The notes under the pieces were generated by a model that saw only the letters and a list, made by a program, of their open reading frames with translations, did no database searches and was not told where the DNA came from. Positions 52,889 to 62,129 of a stretch of DNA of 64,000 nt are shown one piece after another; position 1 is the stretch's first letter; each line of letters opens with the position of its first letter. The stretch comes from Crocinitomicaceae bacterium (GTDB lineage: Bacteria; Bacteroidota; Bacteroidia; Flavobacteriales_G; Salibacteraceae). The stretch is taken from the NCBI GenBank assembly GCA_002713215.1, contig PAVO01000055.1, forward strand, positions 62,001 through 126,000, in the 5' to 3' direction. Both the position numbers and the translations under genes were made by a program.

Positions 52889-54973
52889 CTAATAATTCAG
52901 CAATTCTTTCATCTTCTCCCCAACCTTATCAGCATTGGGAATCATGGTAAATTCCAGTGTAGAATTTAAAGGTATCGCCGGCATATTTTCTGAACCTATG
53001 GCCATTACGGGAGCATCGAGAAACTCAAAGCACTTTCTTTGAATCTCACCAACAATACTCATCGCAAAGGAGTTTAGCAATGGCTCTTCTGTAACCACCA
53101 AGCATTTGTTGTTCCTTTTCACACTTTCAAGAACCAATTCTTCATCCATTGGATAAATGGTTCTAAGGTCAATTACTTCAACTTGTCCTTTCAGTTTCTT
53201 AGCGGCATTCTTGGCCCAGTACACTCCCATTCCGTAGGTAATTACCGAAATACTGGTACCCGCCTCTACATGAGAACTATCTACTTCCAAAGCAATTCGA
53301 CCCTTTCCAAACGGAATAACATAATCCTCGTCGGGTTCAATGGTTTTAGCTTCTTCCGTACCCTTTATTTTAGACCAATACAATCCCTTATGTTCTAACA
53401 TAACCACCGGATTTGGATCGTAATAAGCAGACTTCATTAGTCCCTTTAAATCTGCGCCTGTACTTGGGTAGGCTACTTTAATTCCACGAATACTGGCAAG
53501 AATTGATTCCACAGAACTTGAATGGTAAGGTCCACCACTTCCATATGCCCCTATAGGAACACGGATGATTGAACTCACCGGCCACTTTCCATTCGACAGG
53601 TAATAAGAACGACTAACCTCGGTAAACAACTGATTAAGGCCCGGCCAAATGTAATCGGCAAATTGAACTTCAACAATAGGTTTCAACCCAACTGCTGACA
53701 TGCCAACTGTGCTCCCAATAATAAACGCTTCCTGAATGGGTGTATTAAAGACACGCTCACCTCCAAATTTCTGAGCCAAAGTAGCTGCCTCGCGAAATAC
53801 ACCTCCAATTCTGGCACCTACATCCTGTCCATATAACAGACACGTTTTGTCCTTAGCCATTATTTCCTGTATGGCAAACAAGGCAGAGTCTACCATTACG
53901 GTAGCTTCCTTTCCTTTTGGCTCTCGTTGCCCTTTTTCTTCGGTTATTGGGGTTGGTGCAAAATCGAAATTAAACAGGTCTTCCGGTTTAGGGTCCTCAG
54001 CAGCTTGTGCCCTTTCATAATCGGCATCAACCAGTGCACGAGTCTCAGTCTGCACCTTTTTTAGCTCTGTCTCTGTAAACCCGGCTTCCAACATTTGTTT
54101 CCAAAATACTGGAAATGGATCACGAGACTGATGCTCTTCAAGATCGTCGCGGTACCATTCTCTACGAACACCTGAGGTGTGGTGACCTAACAGGGGAACC
54201 CTTGCATGAAGAAGAAAAGGTCTTCTCTCCTTTCGCATGGTTTCAATTATTTCCTTTAGCGTTAAGTAGGAAGTTAAAAAATCAGTTCCATCGATTGACC
54301 GAACTTCAATACCATGAAAACCTGCCGCAAATTCCGCCGCATTCTGTGCCCTGATTTCATCAGCGCTGGCCGAAATATCCCATTCATTGTCCTGGACAAA
54401 ATAGAGGATTGGAAATTGTCCAAGTGCAGCCATTTGCAGCGCTTCGGAATATTCTCCTTCTGTTGTAGCAGCGTCTCCAATTGAACAAACTGCAATGGGT
54501 GCATTGGTTTCATCAACCGTACTCAATCCCAGCTTTTCTTTGTATTGCATACCCATTGCAACACCAGTTATCGGTATGGCCTGCATACCGGTTGCAGATG
54601 TTTGCGTTGGAATTTTAGGCATATCATCCCTATTCAAACTAGGATGGCTGTAGTACAACCTTCCCCCGGAAAATGGGTCTTCTCGTTTTGCAAACAATTG
54701 AAGCATTAGCTCATAGGGCTCCATTCCAATCCCCAGTAATATGGAATCGTCTCTATAATAAGGAGCTACAAAATCTTCAGGGATTAGTTGCAACGACATT
54801 GCCAATTGAATAACCTCATGGCCACGAGAAGAAGCATGTACGTATTTTGTAGTTACACTGGCATTTTCTTCATACTTATCACTCATGGCTCTCGCAGTAC
54901 ACATTAGGCGAAAAGCCTTTTGCATTACTTCTTTGTCAACCAATGTTTGTTTTTTTGCCACTTCAACCTCCAT
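52889..54973 (-). CDS. Branched-chain 2-oxoacid dehydrogenase E1, alpha and beta fused
   Basis: A 694-residue enzyme joining the E1 alpha and E1 beta subunits of a 2-oxoisovalerate-type dehydrogenase. The alpha half (about 1-340) has SRGHEVIQLAMSLQL, YYRDDSILLGIGM, the thiamine-diphosphate site with GDAATTEGEYSEALQMAAL and QDNEWDIS. The beta half (about 350-694) has VDSALFAIQEIMAKD, GGVFREAATLAQKFG, FNTPIQEAFIIGSTVGMSAVGL and EVQFADYIWPGLNQL. It decarboxylates branched-chain oxoacids for acyl-CoA and branched fatty-acid synthesis. E2 and E3 genes are not adjacent. The GDA in place of GDG occurs in related fused enzymes. It starts one base after the DUF349 stop. Confidence 0.93.
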   Translation of the reverse strand: MEVEVAKKQTLVDKEVMQKAFRLMCTARAMSDKYEENASVTTKYVHASSRGHEVIQLAMSLQLIPEDFVAPYYRDDSILLGIGMEPYELMLQLFAKREDPFSGGRLYYSHPSLNRDDMPKIPTQTSATGMQAIPITGVAMGMQYKEKLGLSTVDETNAPIAVCSIGDAATTEGEYSEALQMAALGQFPILYFVQDNEWDISASADEIRAQNAAEFAAGFHGIEVRSIDGTDFLTSYLTLKEIIETMRKERRPFLLHARVPLLGHHTSGVRREWYRDDLEEHQSRDPFPVFWKQMLEAGFTETELKKVQTETRALVDADYERAQAAEDPKPEDLFNFDFAPTPITEEKGQREPKGKEATVMVDSALFAIQEIMAKDKTCLLYGQDVGARIGGVFREAATLAQKFGGERVFNTPIQEAFIIGSTVGMSAVGLKPIVEVQFADYIWPGLNQLFTEVSRSYYLSNGKWPVSSIIRVPIGAYGSGGPYHSSSVESILASIRGIKVAYPSTGADLKGLMKSAYYDPNPVVMLEHKGLYWSKIKGTEEAKTIEPDEDYVIPFGKGRIALEVDSSHVEAGTSISVITYGMGVYWAKNAAKKLKGQVEVIDLRTIYPMDEELVLESVKRNNKCLVVTEEPLLNSFAMSIVGEIQRKCFEFLDAPVMAIGSENMPAIPLNSTLEFTMIPNADKVGEKMKELLNY

Positions 54974-54974
54974 G

Positions 54975-56780
54975 TTATTCTTCTCCTTCTTCTGTTACTT
55001 TTTTCTGCGTGTCGCCCGAAGCTTCAGCAGAGGCACAAGCCTCTTGCTTTTTGATTCGGTTCATCTCTACATTCAAAAACTTGGTTTTCAAATCAAGTTC
55101 TTCCATAATTTTAATGGTTCCTTCAATTTTAGCCTTCGCATCTTTCAATAATGGATTATCTCCTTTGGAGCTTGAGAAAAATGCGAGGTTTGTTTCCATC
55201 TGCACTTTTTGGTCGTTCATTTTGGTTTTGCGATCTCTAATCTTCCGCTTTTCCAACTCCAACGCTTTTAAAGGGTCTTTCTGTGCCAACAATTGTTTGA
55301 TCTTTCCTTTGAAAGAAAATTCAATTTGCTTGGCTTCATCCATATTGAGTTGGCCGTACGCTACATTCAATGCATCCGCAAATTCCCGACTAATCTTCTC
55401 CTTAGCCTCATTGGGTACAAAACCCGCTTTAGACCATTCCTGACTGAATGCCTCAAGAGAAGCAAGGTCCTTGCTTTCATCTCCACTGGCCTTCCACTTC
55501 CTGACTTTTTGAATAGTGGCCTTTTTAGCCTTTAAATTATCTTTTTGCCGTTGATCTTTTCCCTTGAAAAACTGATCCTTTGATTTAAAAAAGCCATCGC
55601 AAATTGCCCTGAATTTTTTCCAAAGTTTTTGCTCATCATGCCTGGATGCAGCCCCAATATTCTTCCATTTTTTTTGAAGGTTTACCACCAATTGGGTTCT
55701 CCCCTTCCAGTCTAAGGACTCATCATTTAAATCTACATCGGTAATTTCTTTTAACTTTTCAATGAGCTTTTCCTTTGCTTCTTTAAAATCTTTTTGTTCG
55801 CTTTTTATCGATTTAAAAAAGGCACTTTTCTTTTCAAAAAATTCGTTTCCAATTTCTTTGAACTCCTTCCAAACCGCATCATTATGTTTTTTCGGAGCAA
55901 ATCCAACTGACTTCCATTCATTCTGAATGGCCTTTACCTTATCGGTTGCTTTGTTCCAATCGCTAACTGATTTGTACTCTTTTTCGAGGTAGGTTTTCAC
56001 CTTTTCTATCAGAGCAATTTTACTTTTTAAATTATTCTTTTGTCGCTCTTTGATGTCTTGGTAATGTCCCCTAACCTTTCCACTTAGTTGGTGAGACAAA
56101 TCATAAAACTTATCCCGAATCTCCTCCCAGTTTTCTTTAAAGGTGGGGCCTATCTCATCCCATTCATCATGGATGGCTTTATGTAATTTTTCAATTTCCT
56201 TAATGTTGGTTTCTTCGGTCAGCTTAGTCATTCGATCTATAAGGCCCTGCTTTAACCCAAGGTTTCTCTTTAAATCATTGGCCTTTAATTCTTTGTAAAT
56301 ATTGATGTGGTAGTAAAACTCTTCAATTTTTTTTCGGTATTCATGCTGAAGCTCACGAAATTTATTCGATGGAACATTGCCAATGGCTTTCCAACGATCC
56401 TGAATAGAATTGAAGGAATTAAAAGCTTTTGCAATTACATCTTCGTTTTCAATTACTTCCTGAAGTTCATTTAGTAACCCAAGTTTCTTTTCGTGGTTTT
56501 TATCCTCCGCTTTGATTTTATCTTCCCGGATTGCTTTTACTATGCCCAGATACCGAAGTCGATATTCCTCGAATGAGCGATCGAACTCATCGATTGGCAT
56601 CTCAAAGAACTCAGGTTTATCACCATCTGCGACAAAGGCAGCCAGTTTTTTCTTTCTATCCTCTTCAACGAATAATTTAAACTCGTCAATGGTTTTGTCA
56701 ATTTCAGGTTTTGCGCTTTCGAAATCATCTTTCTTCAAGAGATCTTTCAAACGTGATACTAACTTTTCTTTTACTTCCAT
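54975..56780 (-). CDS. DUF349-repeat coiled-coil protein
   Basis: A 601-residue, highly charged soluble protein (many Lys, Glu, Asp). About five DUF349-type repeats of roughly 70-75 residues run from about residue 120 to 470; each has a W.....P....D.LW..F....D.FF pattern, for example WKAIGNVPSNKFRELQHEYRKKIEEFY, WKSVGFAPKKHNDAVWKEF and WKNIGAASRHDEQKLWKKF. The rest is coiled coil. The family occurs widely, but no biochemical role is firm. It is the first gene of the operon that continues with the fused E1. A TACATTTG box lies about 52 bases upstream. Confidence 0.88.
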   Translation of the reverse strand: MEVKEKLVSRLKDLLKKDDFESAKPEIDKTIDEFKLFVEEDRKKKLAAFVADGDKPEFFEMPIDEFDRSFEEYRLRYLGIVKAIREDKIKAEDKNHEKKLGLLNELQEVIENEDVIAKAFNSFNSIQDRWKAIGNVPSNKFRELQHEYRKKIEEFYYHINIYKELKANDLKRNLGLKQGLIDRMTKLTEETNIKEIEKLHKAIHDEWDEIGPTFKENWEEIRDKFYDLSHQLSGKVRGHYQDIKERQKNNLKSKIALIEKVKTYLEKEYKSVSDWNKATDKVKAIQNEWKSVGFAPKKHNDAVWKEFKEIGNEFFEKKSAFFKSIKSEQKDFKEAKEKLIEKLKEITDVDLNDESLDWKGRTQLVVNLQKKWKNIGAASRHDEQKLWKKFRAICDGFFKSKDQFFKGKDQRQKDNLKAKKATIQKVRKWKASGDESKDLASLEAFSQEWSKAGFVPNEAKEKISREFADALNVAYGQLNMDEAKQIEFSFKGKIKQLLAQKDPLKALELEKRKIRDRKTKMNDQKVQMETNLAFFSSSKGDNPLLKDAKAKIEGTIKIMEELDLKTKFLNVEMNRIKKQEACASAEASGDTQKKVTEEGEE

Positions 56781-56831
56781 TATCTGATTACGTGATCTAA
56801 CCTACCAAAATTGATCGGGTTAAACGGTCCG

Positions 56832-56839
56832 CAAATGTA
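56832..56839 (-). promoter_or_regulatory. -7 box (TACATTTG) of the DUF349/E1 operon
   Basis: On the minus strand TACATTTG matches TAnnTTTG and ends 51 bases before the ATG at 56780. It would serve the DUF349, E1 and exported-protein genes together. Confidence 0.5.
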
Positions 56840-56927
56840 AGCTATCAGCGCTTTAAAATAAAGATTTATCTACCGTGACAACAGTGGCACCATTAGTCGC
56901 TAATATTAACTGAAGGTTAATTTTTTG

Positions 56928-56935
56928 TATCTTTG
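56928..56935 (+). promoter_or_regulatory. -7 box (TATCTTTG) of the MORN-repeat gene
   Basis: TATCTTTG matches TAnnTTTG. It lies inside the longest reading frame from the TTG at 56925, so the real start must be downstream, most likely the TTG at 56955. Confidence 0.55.
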
Positions 56936-56954
56936 TCTTAACATTAAGTTAACA

Positions 56955-57341
56955 TTGAAGCTCTTAAGTAACATACTGACTATTTCCGCAATCGTAATTT
57001 GCACTCACGCTATTGCAGGTGGTAATGTTGAAACCAAGACCTTAACCGATGGAACCACAATAGATAGAATAAGCAGTCAGTTGTACAAGGTCACTTCTTA
57101 CTATAAAAACGGACAGGTCAAGGAAATTGGCCATTATAAGAATGGTGAACGACATGGTTCTTTCACCAGATATTCAGAATCCGGCCTTAAAGAAGCAAGT
57201 GCATTTTTCTACTCAGACAAAAAGGATGGCTTATGGATTTTTTATGATCAACATGGAAACGTAAAACATTATGTGTTCTTTCATAAGAATGATATTATTC
57301 GCTTAGAAAATGAAGGGATGGTAACCAATTCCGAGTTTTAA
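56955..57341 (+). CDS. Exported MORN-variant repeat protein
   Basis: A 128-residue protein with a signal peptide (LKLLSNILTISAIVICTHAIAG), followed by two or three MORN_2-type repeats: YYKNGQVKEIGHYKNGERHG, FTRYSESGLKEASAFFYSDKKDG and LWIFYDQHGNVKHYVFF. These YwqK-like repeats form beta-hairpin stacks and are common in Bacteroidota surface or periplasmic proteins; older annotation as toxin-antitoxin component is not supported. No ATG exists in frame; the TTG at 56955 is chosen because the TTG at 56925 lies under the promoter box. It converges on the NamZ gene with three bases between them. Confidence 0.75.
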   Translation: MKLLSNILTISAIVICTHAIAGGNVETKTLTDGTTIDRISSQLYKVTSYYKNGQVKEIGHYKNGERHGSFTRYSESGLKEASAFFYSDKKDGLWIFYDQHGNVKHYVFFHKNDIIRLENEGMVTNSEF

Positions 57342-57344
57342 TCT

Positions 57345-58550
57345 TTACTCAAAGTCTTCGTACAACAAATACTTCTTCCGGATGGGCTTAAACTCATTCA
57401 ATTGATTCTGCCAGCTTTCTCTAATTTCACTTTCCGATTTACCTTCTTTAATCTGTTTCATTAATAAATCAGTACCGGCCAATTTATTTAGAAAGTTATT
57501 CTCTAGAAAAAAAGGAGTTTTAGCATTTTTAAGCTGATTATACGTTTCAATAATCCAGGTGAGGTTTATCTTTTTCTCAAATGGAGCCGAATCATTACCA
57601 TACTGTCTAAGGTCATATCCTTTACAACTCTTGCCTTGCAACTTTGGATAACGTGCCCCTTCGTTGGGTTCAGGAGTAAACTCAAATTCCATTCCTTTTA
57701 AATCAGGGTGCCCAACAACCTGAAATGGGAAATCTGTCCCCCTTCCCACGCTTACTACTGTTCCTTCAAAAAAACCAAGTGAGGGGTATAGAAATATTGA
57801 CTCCATGTTAGGGAGGTTTGGAGAGGGTTTAATTGGCAATTTGTAATAATCGTAATGGTCGTAATTAAGGCACGGAATGACGGTAAGATCACATTTCAAA
57901 CCTTCGCCTAACCAACCCTCACCGTTTACCATTTGAGCGTATTCACCTATGGTCATTCCATGGACCAGTGGAACCTCATGCATTCCAATAAAAGATTGAA
58001 ACTTTAGGTCCAACACAGGACCATCGACATAAAAACCATTCGGATTAGGTCGATCAAGAACAATCATCTTTTTATCCATTTCAGCGCAGGATTGCATTAC
58101 ATAGTGCATGGTAGATATGTAGGTATAAAATCGAACGCCTACATCCTGAATATCGAAAACAACCACATCAACATCGGCCAAATGATCGTAACTGGGCTTT
58201 TTATTCTTGCCGTAGAGTGATGTAATTTTTAAACCGGTTTTCTGATCTCTGCTATCCTTTATGCTTGCACCGGCATCAGCTTTTCCTCTAAATCCATGTT
58301 CGGGAGCAAATACTTTTACTACATTAACATCATTTGCCAAAAGAAAATCGACCAAATGTTCCTCACCAACCATACTTGTTTGGTTAGCAACTACGGCAAC
58401 CCTGTTTTCTTCTAAAAAGTACTGATATTCATCAATTTGCTCGGCACCGGACTTGATTGTTTTTTCCGTTTTGAAGTACAATGGCTTTTGCGCAAACAGG
58501 ATGTTTATTTGACACAAGCAAACACAAATAGCAAGTAATTGATACCTCAT
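57345..58550 (-). CDS. namZ: NamZ-type exo-beta-N-acetylmuramidase (DUF1343)
   Basis: A 401-residue exported protein with a signal peptide ending near LFAQ (residue 21). The DUF1343 core includes VAVVANQTSMVGEEHLVDFLL, VFAPEHGFRGKADAGASI, LYGKNKKPSYDHLADVDVVVFDIQDVGVRFYTYISTM and LDRPNPNGFYVDGPVLD, close to family consensus. NamZ removes N-acetylmuramic acid from the non-reducing ends of peptidoglycan fragments during recycling; the enzyme assignment is by family and has been shown for Bacillus and Tannerella members. Periplasmic. No muropeptide transport genes adjoin. No -7 box of the standard form is visible upstream. Confidence 0.9.
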   Translation of the reverse strand: MRYQLLAICVCLCQINILFAQKPLYFKTEKTIKSGAEQIDEYQYFLEENRVAVVANQTSMVGEEHLVDFLLANDVNVVKVFAPEHGFRGKADAGASIKDSRDQKTGLKITSLYGKNKKPSYDHLADVDVVVFDIQDVGVRFYTYISTMHYVMQSCAEMDKKMIVLDRPNPNGFYVDGPVLDLKFQSFIGMHEVPLVHGMTIGEYAQMVNGEGWLGEGLKCDLTVIPCLNYDHYDYYKLPIKPSPNLPNMESIFLYPSLGFFEGTVVSVGRGTDFPFQVVGHPDLKGMEFEFTPEPNEGARYPKLQGKSCKGYDLRQYGNDSAPFEKKINLTWIIETYNQLKNAKTPFFLENNFLNKLAGTDLLMKQIKEGKSESEIRESWQNQLNEFKPIRKKYLLYEDFE

Positions 58551-58612
58551 ATGGTGTAAAAATCAAATTTTAGACCTTTTTACTTTCTTTTGCAACCAAA
58601 GTCCTCTGTTTC

Positions 58613-59848
58613 GTGAACCACGAATTGTTCATAGCGCATAAAATAATTAATTCCCGTTCCAAAGGTGGGGCTATAAATCGTGGTACACGGATCATTCTGA
58701 ATATTGCCATTCTGGGTATTTGCCTGGGATTAGCAATTATGCTGGTTGCAGTTAGCACCGTAACCGGGTTTCAGCGGGAAATTCAATCGCGGGTGGTTGG
58801 ATTTGGCTCACATGTTCAGATAACTGAATTCAATTTCGACGATCCCTTAAATTTCCAACCGATTGATAAAAAGCAACCCTTTTATCCCCTCATGGATACT
58901 ATCCCAGAAGTACGAAACTTGCAGATTTTTGCTTTAAAGGAAGGAATTGTTAAGGGAGAGGACGAAATATATGGTGTAATCTCTAAAGGAATAAGCACTG
59001 ACTTTGATTGGGAGTTTTTTGCAAATAATATGGTTGAAGGCCGGCCAATTATGCTCTCGGATAGTTCGAAATCAAAAGAAGCAGTCATTTCAAAGACGAT
59101 AGCACAAAAACTAAATTTAAAACTAAATGACCCACTTCTGGTGTATTTCATACATGATGGGAAATCGAGACCACGTAAATTCACCATTTCAGGAATTTAC
59201 CACACGGGGATGGAACAATTTGACAAGGCATATATTCTTGTAGATATAAAGCACCTTCAAAAAATAAATGGCTGGGACGAAAATCAGGTTAGCGGATTCG
59301 AAGTTCTCCTTCACCGCTATGAAGATCTTTTTCGCATGGATGAATTTCTTTATCGATACATTCCACCTGAGCTAAACACCATTTCCATTGTTAGCCAATA
59401 TCCTGAAATATTCGGTTGGTTAGAACTTCAGGATATGAATGTTATTGTAATTATTATACTCATGATTCTGGTTTGTGGTATTAACATGATATCGGCTCTA
59501 TTGATCCTGATTCTTGAGAAGATAAACATGATCGGTATTCTGAAATCTATGGGGGCACAAAATGGAAGTATTCGAACCATTTTCCTTTACATGGCAAGCT
59601 ATTTAGTCACCTGGGGTTTATTCTGGGGTAACTTAATTGGTTTGAGCTTTCTTTATATTCAGGATAAATATCACCTGTTAAAGTTAGACCAATCCTCTTA
59701 TTACATTGACCATGTCCCGGTGAATATCAACTTCTACCATCTGGTACTCATAAATGTTGGCACCCTGTTTTTCTGTGTTTTATTCTTAGTTCTTCCCTCC
59801 TATTTGGTGACAAAAATCTCACCGGTTAAAGCTGTACGGTTCAATTAG
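58613..59848 (+). CDS. LolE/LolC-like ABC transporter permease
   Basis: A 411-residue integral membrane protein of the FtsX/MacB family. It has a first helix at about 26-50 (TRIILNIAILGICLGLAIMLVAVSTV), a long periplasmic domain (about 55-265, starting FQREIQSRVVGFGSHVQIT) and three helices in the last third with the FtsX core MISALLILILEKINMIGILKSMGAQNGSIR, which couples to the ATPase. Such permeases with a LolD partner extract lipoproteins from the inner membrane. The ATPase gene is not adjacent. It begins with GTG at 58613 and has 62 bases of divergent space with namZ. Confidence 0.87.
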   Translation: MNHELFIAHKIINSRSKGGAINRGTRIILNIAILGICLGLAIMLVAVSTVTGFQREIQSRVVGFGSHVQITEFNFDDPLNFQPIDKKQPFYPLMDTIPEVRNLQIFALKEGIVKGEDEIYGVISKGISTDFDWEFFANNMVEGRPIMLSDSSKSKEAVISKTIAQKLNLKLNDPLLVYFIHDGKSRPRKFTISGIYHTGMEQFDKAYILVDIKHLQKINGWDENQVSGFEVLLHRYEDLFRMDEFLYRYIPPELNTISIVSQYPEIFGWLELQDMNVIVIIILMILVCGINMISALLILILEKINMIGILKSMGAQNGSIRTIFLYMASYLVTWGLFWGNLIGLSFLYIQDKYHLLKLDQSSYYIDHVPVNINFYHLVLINVGTLFFCVLFLVLPSYLVTKISPVKAVRFN

Positions 59849-59922
59849 AGGCAGCCCCAATATTTTTCATAATTCTACGAAAATATTTCATTACAAAAGC
59901 ACGCAGCTAGGTCAGTTGAATG

Positions 59923-59930
59923 TAGTTTTG
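59923..59930 (+). promoter_or_regulatory. -7 box (TAGTTTTG) of the CBS-like gene
   Basis: TAGTTTTG matches TAnnTTTG and ends 13 bases before the ATG at 59944. It would also drive the metal-receptor-like gene that follows. Confidence 0.5.
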
Positions 59931-59943
59931 CAAAAAATTTTTT

Positions 59944-61302
59944 ATGCAGTTTTACAACAATATTCTTGAAACAATTGGAAATACCCCACTTGTAAAAATC
60001 AACAAACTTGCTGAAGGTGTTAATGCTATGGTTTTAGCCAAAGTTGAAACCACCAACCCAGGAAATTCTGTAAAAGATAGAATGGCGCTTCAAATGATTG
60101 AAGACGCTGAGAAAGAAGGCTTGATTAAACCCGGTGGAACTGTAATTGAGGGAACCAGTGGTAACACCGGAATGGGATTGGCCCTGGCTTGTATTGCCAA
60201 AGGATATAAACTTATTTGCACGTTAGCAGATAAGCAGTCGAAGGAAAAAATGGACATTCTAAGAGCCATGGGTGCCGAAGTTATCGTAACACCAACCGCA
60301 GTAGCACCTGAAGATCCTCGTTCGTACTATTCTGTTGCCAGAAGACTAGCGGATGAAATTCCGAATAGTCTGTACGTAAATCAGTATGATAATACGAGTA
60401 ACACCAAAGCTCATTATTTGAGCACTGGCCCTGAAATTTGGGAACAAACCGAAGGAAGAATAACCCACTTTGTGGTGGGTGTTGGAACCGGAGGAACCAT
60501 CTCAGGTGTTGGAAAGTACTTAAAAGAGCAAAATCCGGATATACAAGTACTGGGTATTGACACTTATGGATCAGTATTTAAGAAATATCACGAAACAGGA
60601 GTCTTTGACGATAACGAAATCTATCCTTATATCACAGAAGGAATTGGTGAAGATATCCTACCCAAAAATGTAGACTTCGATGTGATTGATCATTTTGAAA
60701 AGGTTACGGATAAGGATGCAGCCGTTTATACCCGATACCTGGCCCGAAAGGAAGGGGTTTTTGTTGGCAACTCTGCCGGTGCGGCCATGGCAGGCATTGT
60801 TCAAATGAAAGATCGTTTTAAGGAAGGTGATGTTGTGGTTGTACTGTTCCATGACCATGGTAGTCGGTACGTTGGTAAAATATTCAATGACGATTGGATG
60901 AAAGATCATGGATTTATCGATCGCGAACAAACTGCATTGGATTTAATCGAAAACCACAAGGACAAGGCTCTTATTACGGTTTCGGAAGACGCGCATATTG
61001 AAGATGCTTTGCTTAAAATGAAGCAATTTGACATTTCTCAAATTCCTGTTACTTCCAATGGTAGCTTCGTTGGTTCATTATCCGATAATTATTTATTTGC
61101 TCAATTGATTGAAGATCCTTCAATTAGAAAGGGGTATGTAAAGGACGTTATGCAGGATGCTTTCCCCGTAGTTAACGCCAATGACAGCGTGGAAGACATT
61201 AGCAAATTAATCAATAAGAATAATTCAGCCTTATTGGTTAATGATGGAGAAGGAAATGCGCACATAATTACCAAGTACGATATAATTGATGCCCTTCACT
61301 AG
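59944..61302 (+). CDS. Cystathionine beta-synthase-like PLP enzyme with CBS domains
   Basis: A 452-residue enzyme. Residues 1 to about 325 are a fold type II PLP catalytic domain: GNTPLVKINKLAEGV, the Schiff-base lysine in NPGNSVKDRMALQM, EGTSGNTGMGLALACIAKGYK and GVGTGGTISGVGKYL. The last 115 residues contain two CBS modules (about 335-395 and 400-452; ALITVSEDAHIEDALLKMKQF and VKDVMQDAFPVVNANDSVEDI). It condenses serine or O-acetylserine with a sulfur nucleophile; cystathionine or cysteine synthesis cannot be separated by sequence. No heme-binding N-terminus. Followed by three bases and the next gene. Confidence 0.92.
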   Translation: MQFYNNILETIGNTPLVKINKLAEGVNAMVLAKVETTNPGNSVKDRMALQMIEDAEKEGLIKPGGTVIEGTSGNTGMGLALACIAKGYKLICTLADKQSKEKMDILRAMGAEVIVTPTAVAPEDPRSYYSVARRLADEIPNSLYVNQYDNTSNTKAHYLSTGPEIWEQTEGRITHFVVGVGTGGTISGVGKYLKEQNPDIQVLGIDTYGSVFKKYHETGVFDDNEIYPYITEGIGEDILPKNVDFDVIDHFEKVTDKDAAVYTRYLARKEGVFVGNSAGAAMAGIVQMKDRFKEGDVVVVLFHDHGSRYVGKIFNDDWMKDHGFIDREQTALDLIENHKDKALITVSEDAHIEDALLKMKQFDISQIPVTSNGSFVGSLSDNYLFAQLIEDPSIRKGYVKDVMQDAFPVVNANDSVEDISKLINKNNSALLVNDGEGNAHIITKYDIIDALH

Positions 61303-61305
61303 AAT

Positions 61306-62103
61306 TTGGAGATCCTTGATCAAATAGGGCACCAAATTCATATTGATAGATTACCCAAGAGAATAATTTCATTGGTTCCATCTCAATCGGAGTTGTTGGT
61401 TGATTTAGGAATGGATAAAAAACTGGTTGGTGTTACCCGATTCTGTACACATCCCAAGCATCTTCGTACTTCAAGAACCATGGTTGGAGGTACCAAAGAC
61501 CTGAATTTCGAATTAATTTCAAATCTAAATCCTGACCTGGTTGTTTGTAACAAGGAGGAAAACAATAAGGAAGATGTTTTGCGGCTTCAATCGTTATATC
61601 CAACCTACACGAGCGATGTAAATTCATTGAATGAAGCTTTAATAATGATCAGTGATTTGGGTAAAATAACTGGTGCTACTGATCTAAGTAGGAAACTAAA
61701 CGAGAAAATTTCTTCTGATTTTATTTCCCTGGAAAATTCAATTTCAGGAAGTGTAGCATACCTTATCTGGAATGACCCCATAATGGTGGCAGGACAAAAT
61801 ACATTTATCAACTCTGTGTTAAACACAATTGGTTTTAGCAACGTATTTGATCAAAAACCGGGAAGGTATCCGGAGGTTTCTGATCATGAATTGATGAAGT
61901 ATAAACCCGATTATATTTTCCTTTCATCAGAGCCCTACCCGTTTAAAGAAAAGAATCGGGAAATATTTCAGAAAAAATTCCCACGAAGTCAAGTTGTTTT
62001 AGTCGACGGCCGAATGTATTCGTGGTACGGATCTTGCTTGTCGCGAGCAGTTGAAAGCATTAATTCATTAGTTAAAAGACTATCGAAAAATTACTCCAAT
62101 TGA
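61306..62103 (+). CDS. BtuF/FepB-like metal-receptor protein without signal peptide
   Basis: A 265-residue protein with the helical-backbone metal receptor fold (RIISLVPSQSELLVDLGMDKKLVGVTRFCTHP, then NPDLVVCNKEENNKEDV and YPEVSDHELMKYKPDYIFLSSEPYPF). Family members bind vitamin B12, heme or siderophores for ABC importers in the periplasm, but this one has no signal peptide or lipobox, so it would stay in the cytoplasm. The start is TTG at 61306, three bases after the CBS-like gene, so the two are co-transcribed. Function is therefore uncertain: a cytoplasmic cofactor-binding protein or a partner of the sulfur enzyme. Confidence 0.72.
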   Translation: MEILDQIGHQIHIDRLPKRIISLVPSQSELLVDLGMDKKLVGVTRFCTHPKHLRTSRTMVGGTKDLNFELISNLNPDLVVCNKEENNKEDVLRLQSLYPTYTSDVNSLNEALIMISDLGKITGATDLSRKLNEKISSDFISLENSISGSVAYLIWNDPIMVAGQNTFINSVLNTIGFSNVFDQKPGRYPEVSDHELMKYKPDYIFLSSEPYPFKEKNREIFQKKFPRSQVVLVDGRMYSWYGSCLSRAVESINSLVKRLSKNYSN

Positions 62104-62111
62104 TACCTTTG
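62104..62111 (+). promoter_or_regulatory. -7 box (TACCTTTG) of the patatin-barrel gene
   Basis: TACCTTTG matches TAnnTTTG; it begins at the last base of the preceding stop region and ends 18 bases before the GTG at 62130. Confidence 0.55.
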
Positions 62112-62129
62112 TTACACATTGACTAAAAA

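Noticed and set aside
54400-54500. GDAATTEG instead of GDG in the E1 thiamine site, as a possible inactive enzyme
   Set aside because: The rest of the motif, including QDNEWDIS, is intact and from memory this form is normal in fused Bacteroidota E1 proteins.
54943-55443. A 166-codon plus-strand reading frame
   Set aside because: Antisense to the DUF349 gene; its phenylalanine- and serine-rich translation is what opposite-strand reading of lysine/glutamate codons gives.
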